The position numbers and the translations under genes are program-made. Shown one piece after another: positions 26,423 through 41,400 of a stretch of 62,000 bases of DNA. The notes below the pieces were generated by a model. The model saw only the letters and a program-made list of their open reading frames with translations, was not told the origin of the DNA and searched no databases. The DNA comes from Cristatella mucedo (taxonomy: Eukaryota > Bryozoa > Phylactolaemata > Cristatellidae): positions 10,182,501 through 10,244,500 of the forward strand of contig WPIO01000001.1 in the NCBI GenBank assembly GCA_009760855.2, read 5' to 3'. Every line of letters starts with the position of its first letter. The first letter of the stretch is position 1.

Positions 26423-29400
26423 GTATGCTGCATCTACAGGCACTCTTTAGTTCTTTAACAAGAGACCAAAGAGCAACTGCATTTCAAATAATGGGCACGA
26501 CCCTGAAATGACAGGCAGTACATAGCAAAACGTGTGGTCATCCCCATTAGGCATCGACAGCATACAGGTGCCATTGAAACTATGCTTTTTAGTCGCTTGT
26601 GATGCGTAAACAAAAAAATACAGAACCTGGTGTGAGCCAAAGGAATATACATACACATCATCAAGAGCTAACGGTAGGTCTAACAAGAATACTTTTTAGG
26701 AGAATAAGAAATGACGAGGAAGTATCAAGAAAAAGCAATTGAGTGAGCTGAAGAATGCTGATCAACATACGGCATCTTACTGCTATAAGTGGTGGCAAAA
26801 AGGCACAGCTCTTCCAAGAACAAATTGACGACCTTCAGCAATGTCCCCTCACCAATTCCAGTGGCTACTTGCAGCTGCAAAATCAGGATGGTTAAAGGCT
26901 ATATGCACTTCAATTCATACATTTATTGACACTTAAACATCTTGCTAATTACGGCAGATACAGGAAGTAAAGCACACATGGGACCAACTCTAGCATGCAG
27001 ATCGTATGAGAACACCTAGAAGCTGCATCCCAAATCAAACTCCCAAAGTGCACATGTGATTTATCAGAGAAAAATGGAAATGCCTTGCTTCACAATTCGA
27101 GACTGGTCGTTTTAGGTCCAAGACCAGCGATGGCTAAGCTTGCAATGTTAGTAACCATTGGTCGACATAAGTTAGCTGGTATAGCTCATCAATTGGTATA
27201 GGATGTTATGGGTTCAATTCCGGAGCCTAGACAATATATATTTTTTCTTTATAACATTACGATATCGCTTTGAGATAAAACTCCATTGGTTCGAAAACGG
27301 TTCAGCTACATAAAATAGCACATAGCAGAAGTTAGCAATGACTCCAATTACAACAACTGTTTCAACTCACTGCGAGTATTTTGTTAAGCAAGATATATAA
27401 AATCGGACTAATGTGCATTCAAGAAGAACACCTATACGTGCTAGTGTAAAAAGCTCAGTTGCACCTTCATACTCTGTTTCTGTATCTTTACAGCTTCCTT
27501 GGTTTTAGTGAATCCATTGTGCTAATGCATCTCCCGTCGTTCTCTCGACCACCACGGTCCGTAAAAGGGGCTAATCGGTTAATGAAGACTTCTAGATGCA
27601 CAATGGGGCCCTAAATTCTAATTATACTAGCTGCAGGACTTGTGCACTTGAAAAATTGAAACAATTTAATAAGCAAGTAGCCTGGCATGCCCTTGGATGT
27701 GCCAAGAAACTCACTTAATTCCCTTGCAGCCTGCACCGACGACATTTGCACTTACATGGCTACTAACTTCCTGAAGTTCAACGATGTCAAGGCCAACCTA
27801 CGAGTTATGGGCAAATCCAGTGTAACCCGAAAGTTTGAAGACGTCACTCTCAAGGTTGGTATATCTAACATCACTCCCGTGACACATGCTCATAATCTAG
27901 GTGTACCGTTCCAAATGGACGTATTAAACAAGCACATTTCTTCCATTTTAAGCCGGCATACTTCCAGCTAAGAAACATTAACAAAATCAGGGCCTGCTTA
28001 GATATTATTTAGACAGCTAAACTAGTTTACACGTTTGCGATATGGTGTATACATTACTGCAATCCCATTTACTCGGAACTCCTGGTCTGTGCCTTTGATC
28101 TCTAGAACTGGTGCAATGCTCAGCAGCTCAGCTGGCCTTTTGAAAACAGTGCAGCTACCACATCACACCACTTCTATCTGAGCTTCACAGCATGCATAGA
28201 ATTATTTCAAGATCCTTTGTTGATCTTACAAGTCACTTCACTCAGTTGTACCACTAAGCCTATCCTGTCTGACCCTCTTGCTCTTCCAGCATGCTCTCGT
28301 ACCACCGATAGTGTCAATGATTAACTAACAAGGGCTAATTGAACCGTTTTGACAAATCAGGTAAGATAGAATTGCAGCAGCTTAATCCAGTCTGTTAGTA
28401 CCCAAGATACCGTAAAATCCTTAGCTAGCATCCGAGAAAGCTTGACCACGGGTAAAAATATATGCATGGAAAGAGTGCACCTAGTCCCAGGCCAGTCTCA
28501 CAATCCAAACTGAGCTCTCGATTCGAAAGAATTTTCGAACGAATCACCCCTGCAAGGTCAATCGATGCAGGACAGACCAGGGCAGACCGGAATCAAGGCT
28601 GGATGAATTCCTTAACATTATAGCAGTTTCAGAAGATACCTTCTCCCGAGAAAATGAAACCCCTAGGCCTGGCAGCCTAGCAGCAAAAAGGATATCACTA
28701 CTCACCCCTAGACAGACATCACATCGTCCATTTAATGCTATTTGCTCATCTATTTTAGAGTTTGCTCTGACCATGGTTGTAAAGACAGTCATTCAGCATT
28801 AAGAGGTAAGTATCCTAACGCAAGACCAGCTGCACACCCAATATATGCACGTGTACTGTACCTCTGGGGAAGGGAGCCTGCATGTCATCCCAAGTACCGT
28901 ACAGAGCTATTCAGCCGCATTTCTAACGAATATTTTTCGTTGTTCTTACATTTCTTGCAAATATTTTATCTACTGGATTTATATAGTAATAAACATAACA
29001 AAATGGACATATCTTGGTCCTATAAAGAAATACTTTATATGCTGTGTCGGCTTCAGGAGTTAAATAAATGATCTCCAAAAAACAGACACCAATGCATAGT
29101 TTCAACAGACTGTCGTTTTCGGTCACTCAACACATTTTACTTTTCATGCTTGTGGCTCAGATCCTTCATGCCAGCCCAGAAAATCCTAACCTAACAAAGT
29201 TCTTCCATTTTGTTTACATAACTAAAGCATGTAGTTGATCAAGCACAGAGGCAAACGTGACTCCTGTCGACATGTGATCCTGCTTTTACATATACCTATT
29301 ATTTTGTCAACATCACTCTGTGAAGCTGCTATTACTGCATTAGATCTTTTGGAATTGCTTCACATGATAGACAGTCCCCATTTTCCGTTAGCCCATGTTG

Positions 29401-32400
29401 TAACCCCCAGCTTCTAAGGAACAAAATTTTCATCCTTCGACTCGGAAGAACATTCATTATCAAAACGAATTATAGAAAAGCGACATCTCCGGAAAGTATA
29501 AAGTAATACCATGCAGGGCTGCCACACATACTGCTTATAAAAAGCCACATGCCTAATCAATCGCAAGCGAATACTATCCAGCACAGGACAGCACAAGTAT
29601 ACGCACATTCTGCTCGATCAATTGGAAGACGATCATAGTCATATGGGTGTTGTAGTGTCCACTGGCATCGGCACCCGGCGGCTTCTCGCTGGTTGACCAG
29701 TCCTACGATCGGGCGAGAGGGATATGTAGCAGATAGAACAGCATAGCTGACAAGATGCACGCACGAATCAGTACCTCTTTGAGATCGGGCACTACATTCC
29801 ATCGCCAGTCGAGAGTCAGCTAGCAAAGAGCACCAGCAAAAGCAATAACTGGCAGCTTTTCATCTTCACCTTTCGCTCAGCATCCATTGACTTGGCAAGC
29901 CAGTCCTTAACGTTGGTGCGCATCGTCAATAAGTAGTCACCTTCCAGCTGTTCGACGAACTCAACAGCTAATAGAGGACCAAGCTCACCTTCCTCTATAG
30001 CAAGACCGGGATGACCCATAAGCTCGGGTCCACTGCAAAAGCGAGGCAGAGACCTGCACCATTTGCCTTTTTCGTTATGAAGCAGCCATACGGAGAAGAC
30101 CGGGTTGAAGACCCCGAGAACAGCAACTAGCTATATATATGACATCTAAGCTTGCAAAGAATATGCAACAATCAAAGGAGACCGTATGGAGAATATGTGC
30201 ACATGCAAATTACAGACTCCATAGTGCAGCAAAAAAAAATAACCTGTCAACCATGCAGGGCACACATTGAGCGATTCGTTCATTATTCTCTGTGGGTCAT
30301 CTCGACAGCAGCGAGATTTTGTAAAACATCTCGAGAGTAAAGCCAATTGAGCTTTGATCACTGGTCCACTCTAAACCGTGATTAAAGTTGCGCTGATGTC
30401 AAGCTTAGGGATAAATTACCCCCAACAAATGTAAACCCATATTCACAAGTAATGTCATAAGCGCACAGCAAGACCAAACCGATATTAAATGACAGACATG
30501 GCAACAGATTGAACACGAAACCAGTAAGTTATTGACAATGGCCGCCCAACAGCATTTAATACCTGCATGTATAGAAGAGAGAATAGCCTTGCACTGAATA
30601 ATTGTATGCAAGCAGTCTAAATCTGAATGTACAGGGCGTGATACTCCCTTGCAGCCTGCCTCGTTTCAAGCTAGAAAAGCTTCATTTTAGTGACTAGTGC
30701 AGCACGGGTTTAAAGCATCAGAGAGGTTAGACCAAATTGCTTGCACAAATAGGATGTGAAGCTTTCAGCCCTTTGCATGTACAGCTAACCCAATATACAA
30801 GAACAGCCTAAATAATAGCCTATTTTAAGCCACATAATATAGAAATATACCGGAATGGTGTGAAATCTACTACATAAAAGGTCCAAGCTAATAGGATATC
30901 TTGCCCACAAACATACTAATAGCCTCCGATCCAGGAAAGGAGTGTGACGATCTCATTGCCTTCTAGTCCTGGATCCTCCACCAGCCGAAGAAGCTAAAAA
31001 AAGTTAAGAAAATAACCGGTGACACGCAAGCGACATTAACTGCTTGCACACAAACACCATTTAAGCATGAATTTGCAGACTTCTAGACACTTACGTGCTG
31101 CGATATGGCAGTGTGGTACATCTTCACATAGTTCTTAACAATCTGATAGTGTGGTGGAAAGCAAGGACCACATAGCTCCTGTGAAAGCAGAAAATGTCAC
31201 CTTCTAGGAGACACCGACTTAAGTAAAAACAACCATACACATAAAAGCACATAACTGGAGCTAAATGCATTGTCATGTTGGTTCAGCACTCAGCAAGTAC
31301 CTTAATAACTTTTAGGTCATCGATCGTATTGCGACGGATGATCTCGAGGTGCCGAACAAGCCACATCTTATTTTCAGCCCTCTGCTCTAGCTGGCAGCCC
31401 TCAAGCCTAGAACAGTAGAGGTCGTTTAACGACACCATGCAGAAAGGCAGAGCAAGAAGAAACAGCATCTCAGAATTCTTGTGCCTCCTTTTGAAAGGCC
31501 CTGATCACACTTACAGAAGACATCCCTTTATTTGAATAGGTCCCCACCAGATTTTATTTAGGTTTATTTATACCAGGTTATATATAGGAAACAGCTGGAC
31601 TCTTGCTGGGTGGCACGATCACAAATGTCAGCTTCTCATTTTGGCCACCGAGGCCTACATTTAGTTCCTATGCTCCTCATAAAATATACGGCTGATTTAA
31701 AAGCATCATTTGTATAGCGGCAGAAGAGCCATAACAGCTTATGGGTGCTGACACTGCATGCTGCCAATAACCACACTTGCATGCTGACCCTATGCACACC
31801 ACCCCTATCCAAGTTATTCTTGTTTTCTTTTTATCAAGCATGATATTACTCACCATTCAATCGCGTTTCCCTTTGCAGCAAATGTAAAGCACCTAGAAAA
31901 AGATTGAGTTCTCTGAGGGCGCTGTATCAAGTGTATTATTATTATTATTATTATTAACGGCTATCAGCACCACTTGGCACTTGGCAATAAAGGATTCGAA
32001 CCCACGACCGAGGTCATGAAAGGCGAGCACTTTATCTCCTGGGCTATCGAGGCCCTCATGCTTTACATCACCTGTAAAATCAATGTTTCACGTTTACCAC
32101 ACACTTACATCCCTCTCTTATTAGTTGGGGTACACGGTTATTTTTCTGGAAGTGATCTTACATTTTCACGTCAGTCACCCAAAATGCTTCCATTACTTTT
32201 CTTTAAATTTTATAAATTAAATGCTTATAAATCCCTCGGCCAATGACTTCACATGCTTGGAACTGAGCTATTGCTTCATGCTACTGTGGCAGAACTTTCG
32301 GCCGTTCCCATCAGCCACCAGCACTTTCCATCGTTCCCATCAGCCACTAGCATAGCCGAAAGAAATATGAAGTTAAAGAGCCTTGGGCCTTGGAGTAAGA

Positions 32401-35400
32401 GTCGCACTTCAAGAGCCTTGGGTTTGATAACCTCCATCAGGCATGACTAGTGAACTTATCTTTATCTCGGTGTCTTTACCTGCTTACCCAAGCATGCTTC
32501 AGAGCATGTTAAAGGTCGAAGGTCTTACTAACCGATAGTGATGAGTGTCTTACTGTTTGCTTTAGCATGCCGGCCTATTCATGATACTTGTTTGCTTTTG
32601 CATCTTTAAAACCATGCATGTCACTAACCCTTGGTTATTGCTTTTCTTGCAGGAACCGTTAAGCGCTTGGATGGAGACTTAGTTCTCTTAGGGTGCCATA
32701 AAAATGACCTATTATCATTTTTATTTCTTGCCCATTGCAAATAGGCGATAGCCGCTACACTTCTTTCTTTCACTATATAAGCGAAGCAGCTGACCTTCAC
32801 GGTGGTAAATAGAGTGATAGGAAAAAGCTCAAGGAATGGTAGGACAAAAACTATGCAGTAACTACAGAAACCTAATCCCATCTTTCTTGACCGCGAAATT
32901 CCTTACAGATACAACCTACCAAATGATCATGAATAACCATAGCAACCATAGCTTGCCAGCTGGTGACAGCCTAAGTCAGCCACTATGATAATTTGCTAGT
33001 CAAGACAGGCTCAGGAAAACTGCTTGTCAGGTCTATCAGACAAAGCCTGTCAAGGTCACCCTGCAATGACTATCCAGTGCATCAAGCCAGCTAGACTCCA
33101 ACGAATGTGCAAGCAGCATGAGATGAACCCCCACCTGCATTCCATCATTCAGTGGCAAAAAGTAGGGTTACCTGCAAAGACAGCAAGCCATTGCTAAGCG
33201 GGACTCTGAAAAGCAGCTGCAATCGCTAATGTAATGTTATGTATCTCCTTCTAAAACTCCACAAAGTCATAAAGACTATGTGGGTGTTACGCAGGAGAGT
33301 TTTGTATAGCACACTCACAACCTAAGCGGCTTTTGGTACTCATTCGGTAGCCAACTGACTTTGTCTCGTGCAACAAAGAGAAAGTGGGAAGCATAGCAGA
33401 GTCAGGGGTGCAGTTGAGGTAGTGAGTAGCAAGGAAGTAGCAGCTCAGGATCGCTGAAAAGGATGAGCCATAGTCGGCAGCAGGAGAGTAGTTGTCGTTG
33501 CATAATAATTGTGGAAGCGAGTGCTACAGTCTGGAACCTGCAGAGCTAAAGCTTCTGTCGCCAACGGTCTTTAAGCAGAGGAATGGAACAGCTAATTTAT
33601 TGTCCACATAGGACCTGAGGGCGCGAACAGGCTGAAACTGGTGCAGCAGTTCAGCAAGGTACGAAGGAGCCAAGCCGTGGCGGGCCTTGTGGGTCAGTGT
33701 AAGAACTTTGCTCTATATCCGTTGCTCAACCGGCATCCATCCTAGCTCTTTTAGCAAAGGAAACACGTGCTCAAACCTCTGGGACTTGACTAGCCTTGCA
33801 GCGATATTCATAGTCTGCTACAGTGGCCTAGTTGCTTTCTTTGGTGGCCCAGCCAAAAGGGAATTACAATAATCAAGACGAGATAGAACTAAGGAGCTAG
33901 TTAAATTTTTACAAGCCACTGTGGAAGACAGCTCCTAACCTTTGATAGGGATCGGACGTGATGGCTAGCTGTAGAAGCAGTCTTCTGAATGAAGCTTTTA
34001 AAATTGAGGCAGCTGTCGAAAACGGCACCTAAATTTCAAGCACGTGGTGATGGTCGCACAATAGCAGCACCTATTAGAGGAGCAAAGCCTTTTAGCCACA
34101 CTTTTATCAAGCCACATGCTTAGGGTGTCCAATGAGCAGCAGTTCGGTTTTATCCTCATTTAATTTCAGGAAGTTTTCCGACATCCAGGATCGAATATCA
34201 GCAAAGCAAGCATTCGGTTTCTCAGTTGCTGCAGCAGATTCCGACGGTTTGAATGACAAATACAGCTGAGTATCGTCAGCATAAAAGTGATATCCCATTC
34301 CATGAGCCTTAATCACTTTTCCCAGAGGTTGAGTATAAATGGAGAACAGCAAGGGACCAAGTACAGACCCTTGAGGGACTCCACAGGTGACCCTTCTCAT
34401 GTCTGAGACCTGACCCTCACACGACACGGATTGAACACGATCAGACAAGTAGGATTTAAACCACACCAGTGCTTCGTCTGCCAGACCGATCGTTGTTCTC
34501 AATCGTTCAAGCAGAACTTCGTGATCAATGGTGTCGAAGGCAGGACACAGATCTAGCAGAGCTAAGGCAGTGACATTCCCGTCGTCGTTGCCACGTAGAA
34601 TGTCATTGTTAACACGGAGGAGAGCAGTTTCAGTAGAGTGCTGCCTCTTGAAACCTGATTGAAATGTTTCTGACATTCCATTATTTTCAATATGTTCAAC
34701 TAGCTGCTTAGCAACAATTTTTTCAAGAATATTTGATAAGAACGGAAGAAGGGAAACTGGACGATAGTTTGCTAGGACCTCTGTGTCTAATCCAGGCTTT
34801 TTAAGAATAGGTCTAACGATTGCCGATTTGAAGGACTTGGGGACGACCCCTTTTCCCAAAGAAGCATTAAAAATCTTGGTTATGGCAGGGCTAAGTTGGT
34901 CTGCAAGTGAAGACCACAGAGATGAAGGTATAGGGTCTTCAGGAGACGAGCTCTTTTTGCTAGACCTTATTAAGGCAGCCACATCACAGGCCGAAACATC
35001 GGAGAACCTTTTAAGAAAGGTCACATGTTGAGGAACGGCGATTGCTTTGGTCGGAAGGGGCTTAATGGAGGCACGAATGTGCACAATTTTTTCAGTAAAG
35101 AAGGCTGAAAACTTTTCGGCTGAGCCCTTAATATCTGGGGAGTCAGACCTGACAGCATTGGCCAGTAAATGGTTTACTGTCTTATAAATCTGTTTAGTGT
35201 CCGACTGGCAGGAATTCAGTTTTCTAATGAAAAAAGAAGCCCTGGCTTTTTTAAGCTTCCTTGTGCAAACTCGAAGGAAGTCTTTGAAATTGACTAGATC
35301 TGCATCAGACCCCGATTTCTTGAAACGACGTTCAAGCTTGAGCTTAACCCGGCGCATCTTTAGTAGTTTTTTTTTAGTAAATTGAAAGGAATCTCCACGA

Positions 35401-38400
35401 CTTTGAACACGGATAGAATGAACGGGAGTATGCTTGTCAAGAGCATTCCTGAGTGTCATGTTCATTGTAACAGTAATGTAATGTAATGTAATGTATCTCC
35501 GTCAGTAACTCCACAAAGTCATAAAGACCATGTGGGTGTTACGCAGGAGAGTTTTGTATAGCGCACTCACAGCCTAAGCGTCTTTCGGTATGCATTCGGT
35601 ACCCAACAGACTTCGTCTCACGCAACAAAGAGAAAGTGGGAAGCATAGCAGGGTCAGGAGAGCAGTTGAGGTAGTGAGTAGCATAGAAGTAGCAGTTCAG
35701 GACTGCTGAAAAAGATGTGCCATAGTCGGCAGTTGGAGAGTAGATGTCGTTGAGGATATCGAGGCTGTCGGTCGAGTCTGAATGCAGATCAAGAAGACCT
35801 GCATCACAAATAGATTAAAAAAATGTCTATGCCAATGCTTTGTAAGTTATGTCGCTTGACAAGTTCGAAATTACCCTGTACGTACAAGGGAGCAGGAACA
35901 GTAAACGAGACCGAACAATGATCTGTGAGGGTCAGTGGGCACACCACAAGGTCAGCGGGGAGGACGTCCTTAGTGATCACGACATCTAGAATGCGGCCAC
36001 CGATGTGGGTGGTATGATTAACGTATTGGACCAAACCAAAATTCTCCAGACAGTCAAGAAATGAGCGGACCTGGCTTTTGCTAGGGTTGTCAACGTGAAT
36101 ATTTAAGTCTCCTACAATCAGTAACAGCCTGTCACACACAAATATTTTAGCGAGGAACTCTGAAAACTCTTCTATAAACAAGTTTAGGCAGCCAGAAGGA
36201 GGCCGGTATATCACAACAGTGAGAGGCATTGTCTTTGATGAAGACGTTTCTCAACGTGCTGGGCCACGGCGGGTGGGCTACTACCACAACAAGTACTATT
36301 CAGCGCTTTAAACTTACGGGTCGTAGGTTTGATAGCCGAGCTGTTGACAAGGCGAACGTAGGATGCAGGAAAGTTCTCTACTACCACAACAAGTACTATT
36401 CAGAGCTTTAAACTTACGGGTCGTAGGTTTGATAGCCGAGCTGTTGATAGGGCGAACGTAGGATGCAGGAAAGTTCTCACTGACCCGCCGAAGAAGGCCC
36501 GCCGGTAAGTATCGACTAATGGCGACATCGCACCTTATGCTAAGCAGGTCCTGTTTGTGTAGCATATCCGAGGACAGCTCATAAACAGTCACAGCAAAGA
36601 TAGCAGCGGAATACCCGAAGGTATCACGGAGAAATCGGGCAAAGGTCCACACCAGGCTAGGAGTCGCCCTAGGCCGCTCTCTAGTGCAGGGAGGAATGCT
36701 AAGGGGTGCTTGTCTAACGAGGTGAAATACTGAAATCCGTGACGTGAATGTGAGACTGCCTTTTCTTCGTCATTGTCTGTGCCTTTACTTTGGCTCATGT
36801 TTTGTATTTAGTTATACAGTCACGTCCTCCAGAAGTTTACAAGAGCTTGCTTTAAGGTGCTGTCAAAAAGACAGAGACTGTTGGGTTTCTAACTAAACGG
36901 AAATATGCCTTGATGCTTCTAATCCCTCCATCACAATGTAGCTGGCCGTGGCTATCACATGAGTTAACACACTTGGAAAATACCAAGTTTTACGAAATTA
37001 ACAGCTTATACTAAACCACCATTTGACATCTTCTTTAATGTAGGTACTCTTTTCAAAAAATAAAAGAAAAAATAATATATTTGTAGATCACCCTCAGAGA
37101 ACTGCACTTATAACACGTTGTAACCTTCTGTCACGTTATAACATGGGTGCACCAGAACATGCACTGAAACAACGGGCGATTCTGGAATACTAGCAGAAGC
37201 AGCACTTACTTGGTCTCGATGGCATCACTGAGAATATTCATGCATTTCTCTTTCCAACGCTTGGGTCGCCCAATCGGACAGAAACCGGTGGTGTCCTTAC
37301 GTTTCAGCCATGCATCATCGGTCCTAAAAAAGTAAAGCATAGGTAAACCGATTTAACAGCCTTGCATATATAGCAGCAGAATAGCCATAGCAAATAAACT
37401 CGCAGAGGGCAATAAAGAAGTGCATGCTATTGTACTCAAACCCACGACCCTGATTGTGAAGTCCGAGCACCTTACCACTGGGCTAATACCCATGGTCTAT
37501 CCTGGGGTTATAAAAGAGCCGCCGTGGTTCCATGTGCATAGCCAGCAGTTATGCAGCTCTCATACAGAATGGAAACTCGGCCAAATAAAGGTAAGAGACT
37601 TGTTAAGCGGCCCGAATACATTCTGAGGATAGATGCTACGGTGGAGGCAAGCTAATCCCAGCCCTGGTCAACTGCGCAACAAGAGAGGTAAGCAAGGTGA
37701 GTCAGAAACCATTATCACATTATATAAAAGTACACAAAAGCACATGCCAGCGTTTGACTGTTAGTTGCCAATCTCTGCAGGTAACATATAGCAAGCAAAT
37801 AGTTATCTGGGATTATTGCATTCGTGGCATTTGCAGCCGAGATATCGGTAACCTCTTGAAGCTGAAAAGCTGACGTCATTCTACATTCACCCACTGCTGG
37901 GCTGCCTACAATGCATTTCCGGCCGGTGCTAATTAGCTGCACTATCGAAAGCAGCGAGTAGAAGAAGCCAATTCCTCAGCCACTAAGAGAAGGCTCCTGA
38001 TGTCCTAGTAGACAAAATACAGGCCAGTTGCCACCCAAAAATTGTGGTAGACATCCGAAGCTGTATCCACATTAAAGGACATAGGGTATGTGTCATACGG
38101 TGACATGAATTCACAGGTTGACTTGATTGAAAAAGCTTTGAAAACATAACAAGATAATTCATGCACACACCGCCATACAACTAGCTCCCTAATAGTATTC
38201 CTATTTGGAAATCAGAGCCATATATGCATATGCACTCACACATACATGCATGTGCTACAAACACACAAATACACACACTAACACACACACACACGTACAT
38301 GCATGTGAATACACACAAACATATACGATCACACACACCCTACATACACAAACATAGAGTGCATGTATATACATGAACATGTATGATGGACTGGTGCATG

Positions 38401-41400
38401 TAAAGTTGCATAAAAAAGAAATAAGCAGCACCAACGATAAGAAAATGTACACACAAGATGCGAAGATGAGAAAGTTCAGTCAGGAGGTGACATAACAGTT
38501 ACATATGCACACCACAATGTTTGTGACACGATAGCATGAGCAGCGGCATGCACAAGCCAGCAGCAAAATTCACTAAGGTAATAAAGATTATGGATCCTAA
38601 AACGGTATCATACGACCACGTTTGCACGGTGCATCTAGTTCATGCCCCTACATAACGATACTAAAAAAAAGTCGCTTAACAACAAGGGTAATTCTAAACC
38701 GAACTTGCGGATTAGGTTCAATAGGGTTCTATGACTGATAATCCAGAGTTGAAATGCTAAGATGTTCCTTCGGTGCCCTGATCAACCGAGAAGACCGACA
38801 ATCTACATCCTTAGAAGGAGAGTGCTGTGACAACTGTACTATGTGCTATTCAGTGACATACTATACAAGCCCAGGCTGCTGGCCCAGCGCTGGAATATCT
38901 CTTTATACTAAGAACCTAAGCTGCAAAAGTGTTCAAACAGGAAACATTAGGTCGAAGCCAAATTCCAATGGCCCCTATTACCAAAACCAAGCTAAAGGGT
39001 ACCAGAGTGCTAGCGAAGGGAGACTATACAGATATCTGGTCAGCCACGGCTTAATCGGGTGATTGCTGTCAGTCTCACTAACCCACAATTGCTTCTAGTG
39101 TTCGGTGGTCCAGGCAATCTTCACGTTTGAGGTGATGGACGAGCGATCCTTGCGGTTTGCTTGGCTTGGCAGCAATATTCATTAAAAAAGAAAACAGATG
39201 CCTTTGGTTGGGTAGCCTACCTCATTAAAAAAATAAATGGAATGAAATGAATGCCCCAAGGAGGGCCGTCTACCCTAGCTTAGTTTGTCCTGAAATTACA
39301 TCTGTGTGCATGCAAGCATCCTGATGTTTTTGCTTAAATGCAGGTAGTGAAATTGACAAGACCTGGTTTGGCTCAGGGGTAATAATAATAATAATAATAA
39401 TTCACTTGATAAAGCGCCCTCAGAGAACTTAATCTCTCTCTAGGCGCTTTACATTTGCTGCAAAGTGAAATGCAATTGAATGGTAAGTAAAATCATGCTT
39501 GAAAAACAAACGAAATGAATAATATGGTTAGGGGTGACATGCACAGGGTCAGCATGCGAATGTGGTTAGTGGCAGCATGCACAATGTCAGCACGCATAAG
39601 CACATCAAGGACGAATCACAGGGACCCGCTAAATGCTGTCCTAAATAGGCGTGTTTTTAGGTTCCTTTTAAATGTGGTCAGGTCGGGGGATGTTCTGACA
39701 CAGGTCGGGAGGGAGTTCCAGGCTGTGGGAGCATACGAACTAAATGCACGGTCTCCAAAGGATTTAAGGTTTGTACGAGGTATTTGTAGACTGTTGGATT
39801 CCGAAAAGCGGGTGGTATGATGCTTGGCCTGATGGGGTAGTATATCTGAGAGATAGGCTGGAGCCATAGAATGAAGTGACCTAAAATTGAGCGACAAAAC
39901 CTTGAAGTCAATCCGTTGCTTGACTGGTAGCCAGTGCAGGTCGGCGAGAAGTGGTGTGACATGGCAACTGCGACGCTCACGACAGACAAGCCTAGCTGCA
40001 GAGTTTTGCACCGGCTGCAATCGCCTGATCACACATGCTGGTAGGCCTGTAAGCAGTGAGTTGCAGAAGTCGAGACGGGAGGTCACGAATGCATGGACTA
40101 ACTTGGACGTGGTATCCTTATCTAAACAAGCCCGAGTTTTACCAATGTTATGAAACTAAAAATAGGCGGATTTGACTGTGGAGTTGATTGGTCGTCTAAC
40201 GAGAGGTCGCTTTGGAATATGACACCTAGATTTCGAGCTGATTCAACTGGAGATATGCTGGCAGAGCCAATTTTGAGAGTCAGCCTTTCCAATCTCTGAA
40301 TCACACTGGGTTTGCCCATAACAAGTAAGTTAGTTTTATCATCGTTTAGTTTTAGAAAATTTGCTGCCATCCATGTGCGGATGTCGTCAATGCATGCAGC
40401 TAGTGAGTTGAGAGAATTTGAGGTGCTCGAAGGCTGGGAGGGATCAAAGCAAAGGTACAACTGAGTGTCATCCGCATAGAAGTGAAAGCCTAGATTGTGC
40501 TTGGCAATCACATCAACAAGAGGCAGAGTATAAACCGTGAAAAGAACCGGACCTAGCACTGAGCCCTGAGGTACTCCATATTTCAGAGGTACTTCAGATG
40601 CTCTTTGTCCATTCACGTCAATACTCTGGAGTCACCCACTGAGATACGACCTGAACCACTGCAGAGCAGTGCCAGTGATGCCCAGGCGAGATGAGAGGCG
40701 CTCTAGAAGAACTTTGTGATCGATGGTGTCAAAAGCTGCCAAAAGATCAAGCAAAACTAGCAGAGACACTCTACCCATGTCTGCATTCCTAAGTAGGCTT
40801 ACTTAACGACCAAGGTCTTGGGCTCGAGCCCTTCGGCGTATGCGTAATGTCTGGATAGAGATCAAGCTCTCTTAGGGCGCTATACAAACGACATTTTCTA
40901 TTATATGTCCCTAGATGCCAGAAACAATAATTCTGCAAGCTACTGCTTGACTTACTTCCTACTAGAGTTGTAATAGAGTCGGGAAGCCATGCATTAAGTA
41001 AATCTGGCTTTCTCTTTAGAACAGAAGACAATGTTGCGTAGCATAACTCACGGAGCCTAGGTAACTGTTAGTGCATATTTGCCAGAGCACACTGTCACGA
41101 CGGTGGTCTACAGTACAACATGCACTCAGGTCTGAAAAAATGCACATTACATGCATACACACAAAGCAGTACATGAGTGGACAAAAAAGTTAAATGCTGC
41201 GTTTTCTAACAATTCGGCTGACTTTCTTGGAGAAGAACTGTGTAGAGTTCGTTAGCCACAAAAAGGTTAATTAGCGCTAGCTAGAAGCCTTCAAGGCAAC
41301 TAGACACAGTAGCAAGCAAGTAAAACGAGAACGCTGAAGCACTGAAGGCGACATCGAGAAACTCCAAGCATGTTTCGAGGGTAGCCATTCTGCAAGCAAA

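Noticed and set aside
26063-26511. Several Thr/His- or Cys/Val-rich frames on both strands
   Set aside because: They are translations of a CA microsatellite with no other coding feature.
38232-38345. Possible CRISPR-like or satellite array
   Set aside because: Only irregular CA-rich simple repeats, with no spacer-repeat structure; the window is eukaryotic.
38754-39062. 102-codon plus-strand frame in an EXOC3 intron
   Set aside because: No similarity, no splice context and antisense to EXOC3; treated as chance.
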